Shown one piece after another: positions 5,221-6,377 of a stretch of DNA of 6,377 nucleotides (its first letter is position 1; each line of letters starts with the position of its first letter). Source of the stretch: an uncultured Actinotalea sp. (GTDB taxonomy: Bacteria; Actinomycetota; Actinomycetes; Actinomycetales; Cellulomonadaceae). The stretch is taken from NCBI RefSeq assembly GCF_946885855.1, contig NZ_CAMPHH010000197.1:1-6377 (forward strand), in the 5' to 3' direction. The translations under genes were made by a program, and so were the position numbers. The notes under the pieces were generated by a model, which saw nothing but the letters and a program-made list of their open reading frames with translations, searched no databases and had not been told where the DNA came from.

Positions 5221-6240
5221 AGTCGCCGACGAGGACCCGGGCGCCCCTCGCGACAGGACGTCTACGAGCGGCTCGACGCCGCGATCGCCGAGGTGCGCGA
5301 CCGACTGGGCGGTCTGCCTACGCCTGCCGAGGCGCGCGCCATCTGGGATGAGTTGTGGGTGCACGAGGCGCACAACTCCACCGCCATCGAGGGCAACACC
5401 CTCGTCCTTCGCGAGGTCGAGCAGCTCCTGCTCGAGGGCCGCGCCGTCGGCGACCGTCAGCTCGCGGAGTACCTCGAGGTCAAGGGCTACGCCGACGCTG
5501 CCCGCTGGGTCTACGGACAGGCGTTGGAGCCCTCCCTAGGGGGGCCCGACGAGCTCCTGACCCTCACGGAGGTTCGGCACGTGCATCGAATGGCCATGGG
5601 CCCGGTGTGGGATGCCGCACCGCACCCGGACGCCACGCCCGAGGAGTCTCCTGGCAACTTCCGTCGGCACGACATCCATCCCTTCCCCGGGGGGATGCGG
5701 CCACCGTCGTTCGCGCTCGTCGAGCCCAAGCTGCGGGACTGGCTCGACCTCGTGAATGCGATCCCGGACGCGGGTGGTCACCCGATGGAGCGCCTGGCCG
5801 CCGCCCACGCTGCGTTCGAGCAGGTCCATCCATTCCTGGATGGCAACGGACGCACGGGGCGGCTCCTGCTGAACCTCGTGCTCGCCCGGCTCGGGTACGC
5901 GCCGGCGATCATCCAGAAGCGCGAGCGACCCAGGTACCTCGCCGCGCTCCGCGCAGCCGACGCCGGGAACGTCGGGCCGCTCGCTGAGCTCGTCGCGAGG
6001 ACGGTCCTCGACAACCTCTATCGCTTCGTCGTTCCGGCGCTCGCAGGGCCGGCACGACTGGTCCCCCTCGCAGCGCTCGAGACACCAGTGCTCAGCCGAG
6101 TCGCCCTACGCAACGCAGCGCAACGGGGCCGCCTCCGCGCACAGCGCGGCGACGACGGGCAGTGGCGCAGCAGCCGCGCCTGGGTGGACGAGTACCTCGC
6201 GTCCAAGTACGCGCGCACTCGCCCGGGCGACGAAGACTGA
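5203..6240 (+). CDS. Fic-family protein adenylyltransferase with N-terminal inhibitory motif
   Basis: Fic proteins usually transfer AMP from ATP to a hydroxyl side chain of a target protein; the target here is unknown. Of 345 residues, the N-terminal part carries STAIEGN at 59-65, matching the inhibitory (S/T)xxxE(G/N) motif with E63, so this is a class II, self-inhibited Fic. The target-docking flap is near SPGNFRRHDI (149-158). The catalytic motif HPFLDGNGRTGR at 209-220 is complete: H209, D213, N215, R217 and R220. The C-terminus (about 286-336: AAQRGRLRAQRG then WRSSRAWVDEYLASKY) resembles the end of excisionase/MerR-like helix-turn-helix domains and may bind DNA. ATG 5203 is chosen because family proteins begin shortly before the RRGPGRPSR segment. 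The frame is open from ATG 5005, but the extra 66 residues are not Fic-like and cover the repeats. There is no Shine-Dalgarno. Base composition is slightly less GC-rich than dnaX, which hints at transfer. Confidence 0.93.
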   Translation: MPQRSNSRRRGPGRPSRQDVYERLDAAIAEVRDRLGGLPTPAEARAIWDELWVHEAHNSTAIEGNTLVLREVEQLLLEGRAVGDRQLAEYLEVKGYADAARWVYGQALEPSLGGPDELLTLTEVRHVHRMAMGPVWDAAPHPDATPEESPGNFRRHDIHPFPGGMRPPSFALVEPKLRDWLDLVNAIPDAGGHPMERLAAAHAAFEQVHPFLDGNGRTGRLLLNLVLARLGYAPAIIQKRERPRYLAALRAADAGNVGPLAELVARTVLDNLYRFVVPALAGPARLVPLAALETPVLSRVALRNAAQRGRLRAQRGDDGQWRSSRAWVDEYLASKYARTRPGDED

Positions 6241-6377
6241 GCCCCGGCACGCGGTAGCAGTTCTGGTAGCAGCTTGTGTCCAGGCGGAGCCGCCCGCACC
6301 GACGCGCCCTCGTTCGCGGACCCGGCTGACCTGCCCGAACGCATCCGCCCACATCCGCCCACGACCCGTCCAGGCCA
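6241..6377. other. Non-coding tail with two short tandem repeats
   Basis: No gene is supported here. GGTAGCAG occurs twice in tandem with a 12-base period (6253-6260 and 6265-6272). CATCCGCCCA occurs twice back to back (6342-6351 and 6352-6361). A small GGCGG-AG-CCGCC inverted repeat (6283-6294) might help end the Fic transcript but is weak. Confidence 0.5.

Overview
The window is very GC-rich, with strong G/C bias at third codon positions. It carries an actinobacterial-type gamma/tau clamp-loader gene, a short SRP RNA and several TAnnnT -10 boxes placed just before start codons. It looks like the chromosome of a Micrococcales-type actinobacterium (Cellulomonas or a relative). That genus-level guess is an inference from protein style, not a search result.

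Left part (1-2430), read on the minus strand: the SRP RNA gene ffs, then a LysE-family exporter gene, then dnaX, which starts at 1477 and runs off the left edge. dnaX shows all clamp-loader ATPase motifs and has its own apparently leaderless promoter. The ffs gene has a well-spaced promoter and is followed by a long imperfect hairpin that ends 4 bases before the exporter start codon. On the plus strand this part is full of long open frames, but these are GC-bias shadows.

Middle part (2430-4720): an intergenic stretch holds a repeated 12-mer and an interrupted hairpin. It is followed on the plus strand by a small DUF2231-type membrane protein and a 322-residue protein of unknown function with LolA/RseB-like sequence features. 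A dienelactone-hydrolase-like gene converges on them from the minus strand.

Right part (4720-6377): tRNA-Ser(GGA) with a strong terminator-like hairpin, then a Fic-family AMP-transferase gene. The Fic protein has an N-terminal inhibitory motif and a C-terminal segment resembling a helix-turn-helix/excisionase-type DNA-binding domain. Two 40-base direct repeats, exactly 78 bases apart and built from GTTGC/GCAAC inverted arms, lie just before and across the likely Fic start codon. The repeats plus the putative DNA-binding tail suggest an autoregulated Fic module beside a tRNA gene. This is the most interesting part of the window.

ffs, dnaX and tRNA-Ser are commonly neighbours in Actinobacteria, so the DUF2231, hypothetical and hydrolase genes and the Fic gene look like variable passengers around a conserved core. 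No CRISPR array, insertion sequence, rRNA or integrase gene was seen.
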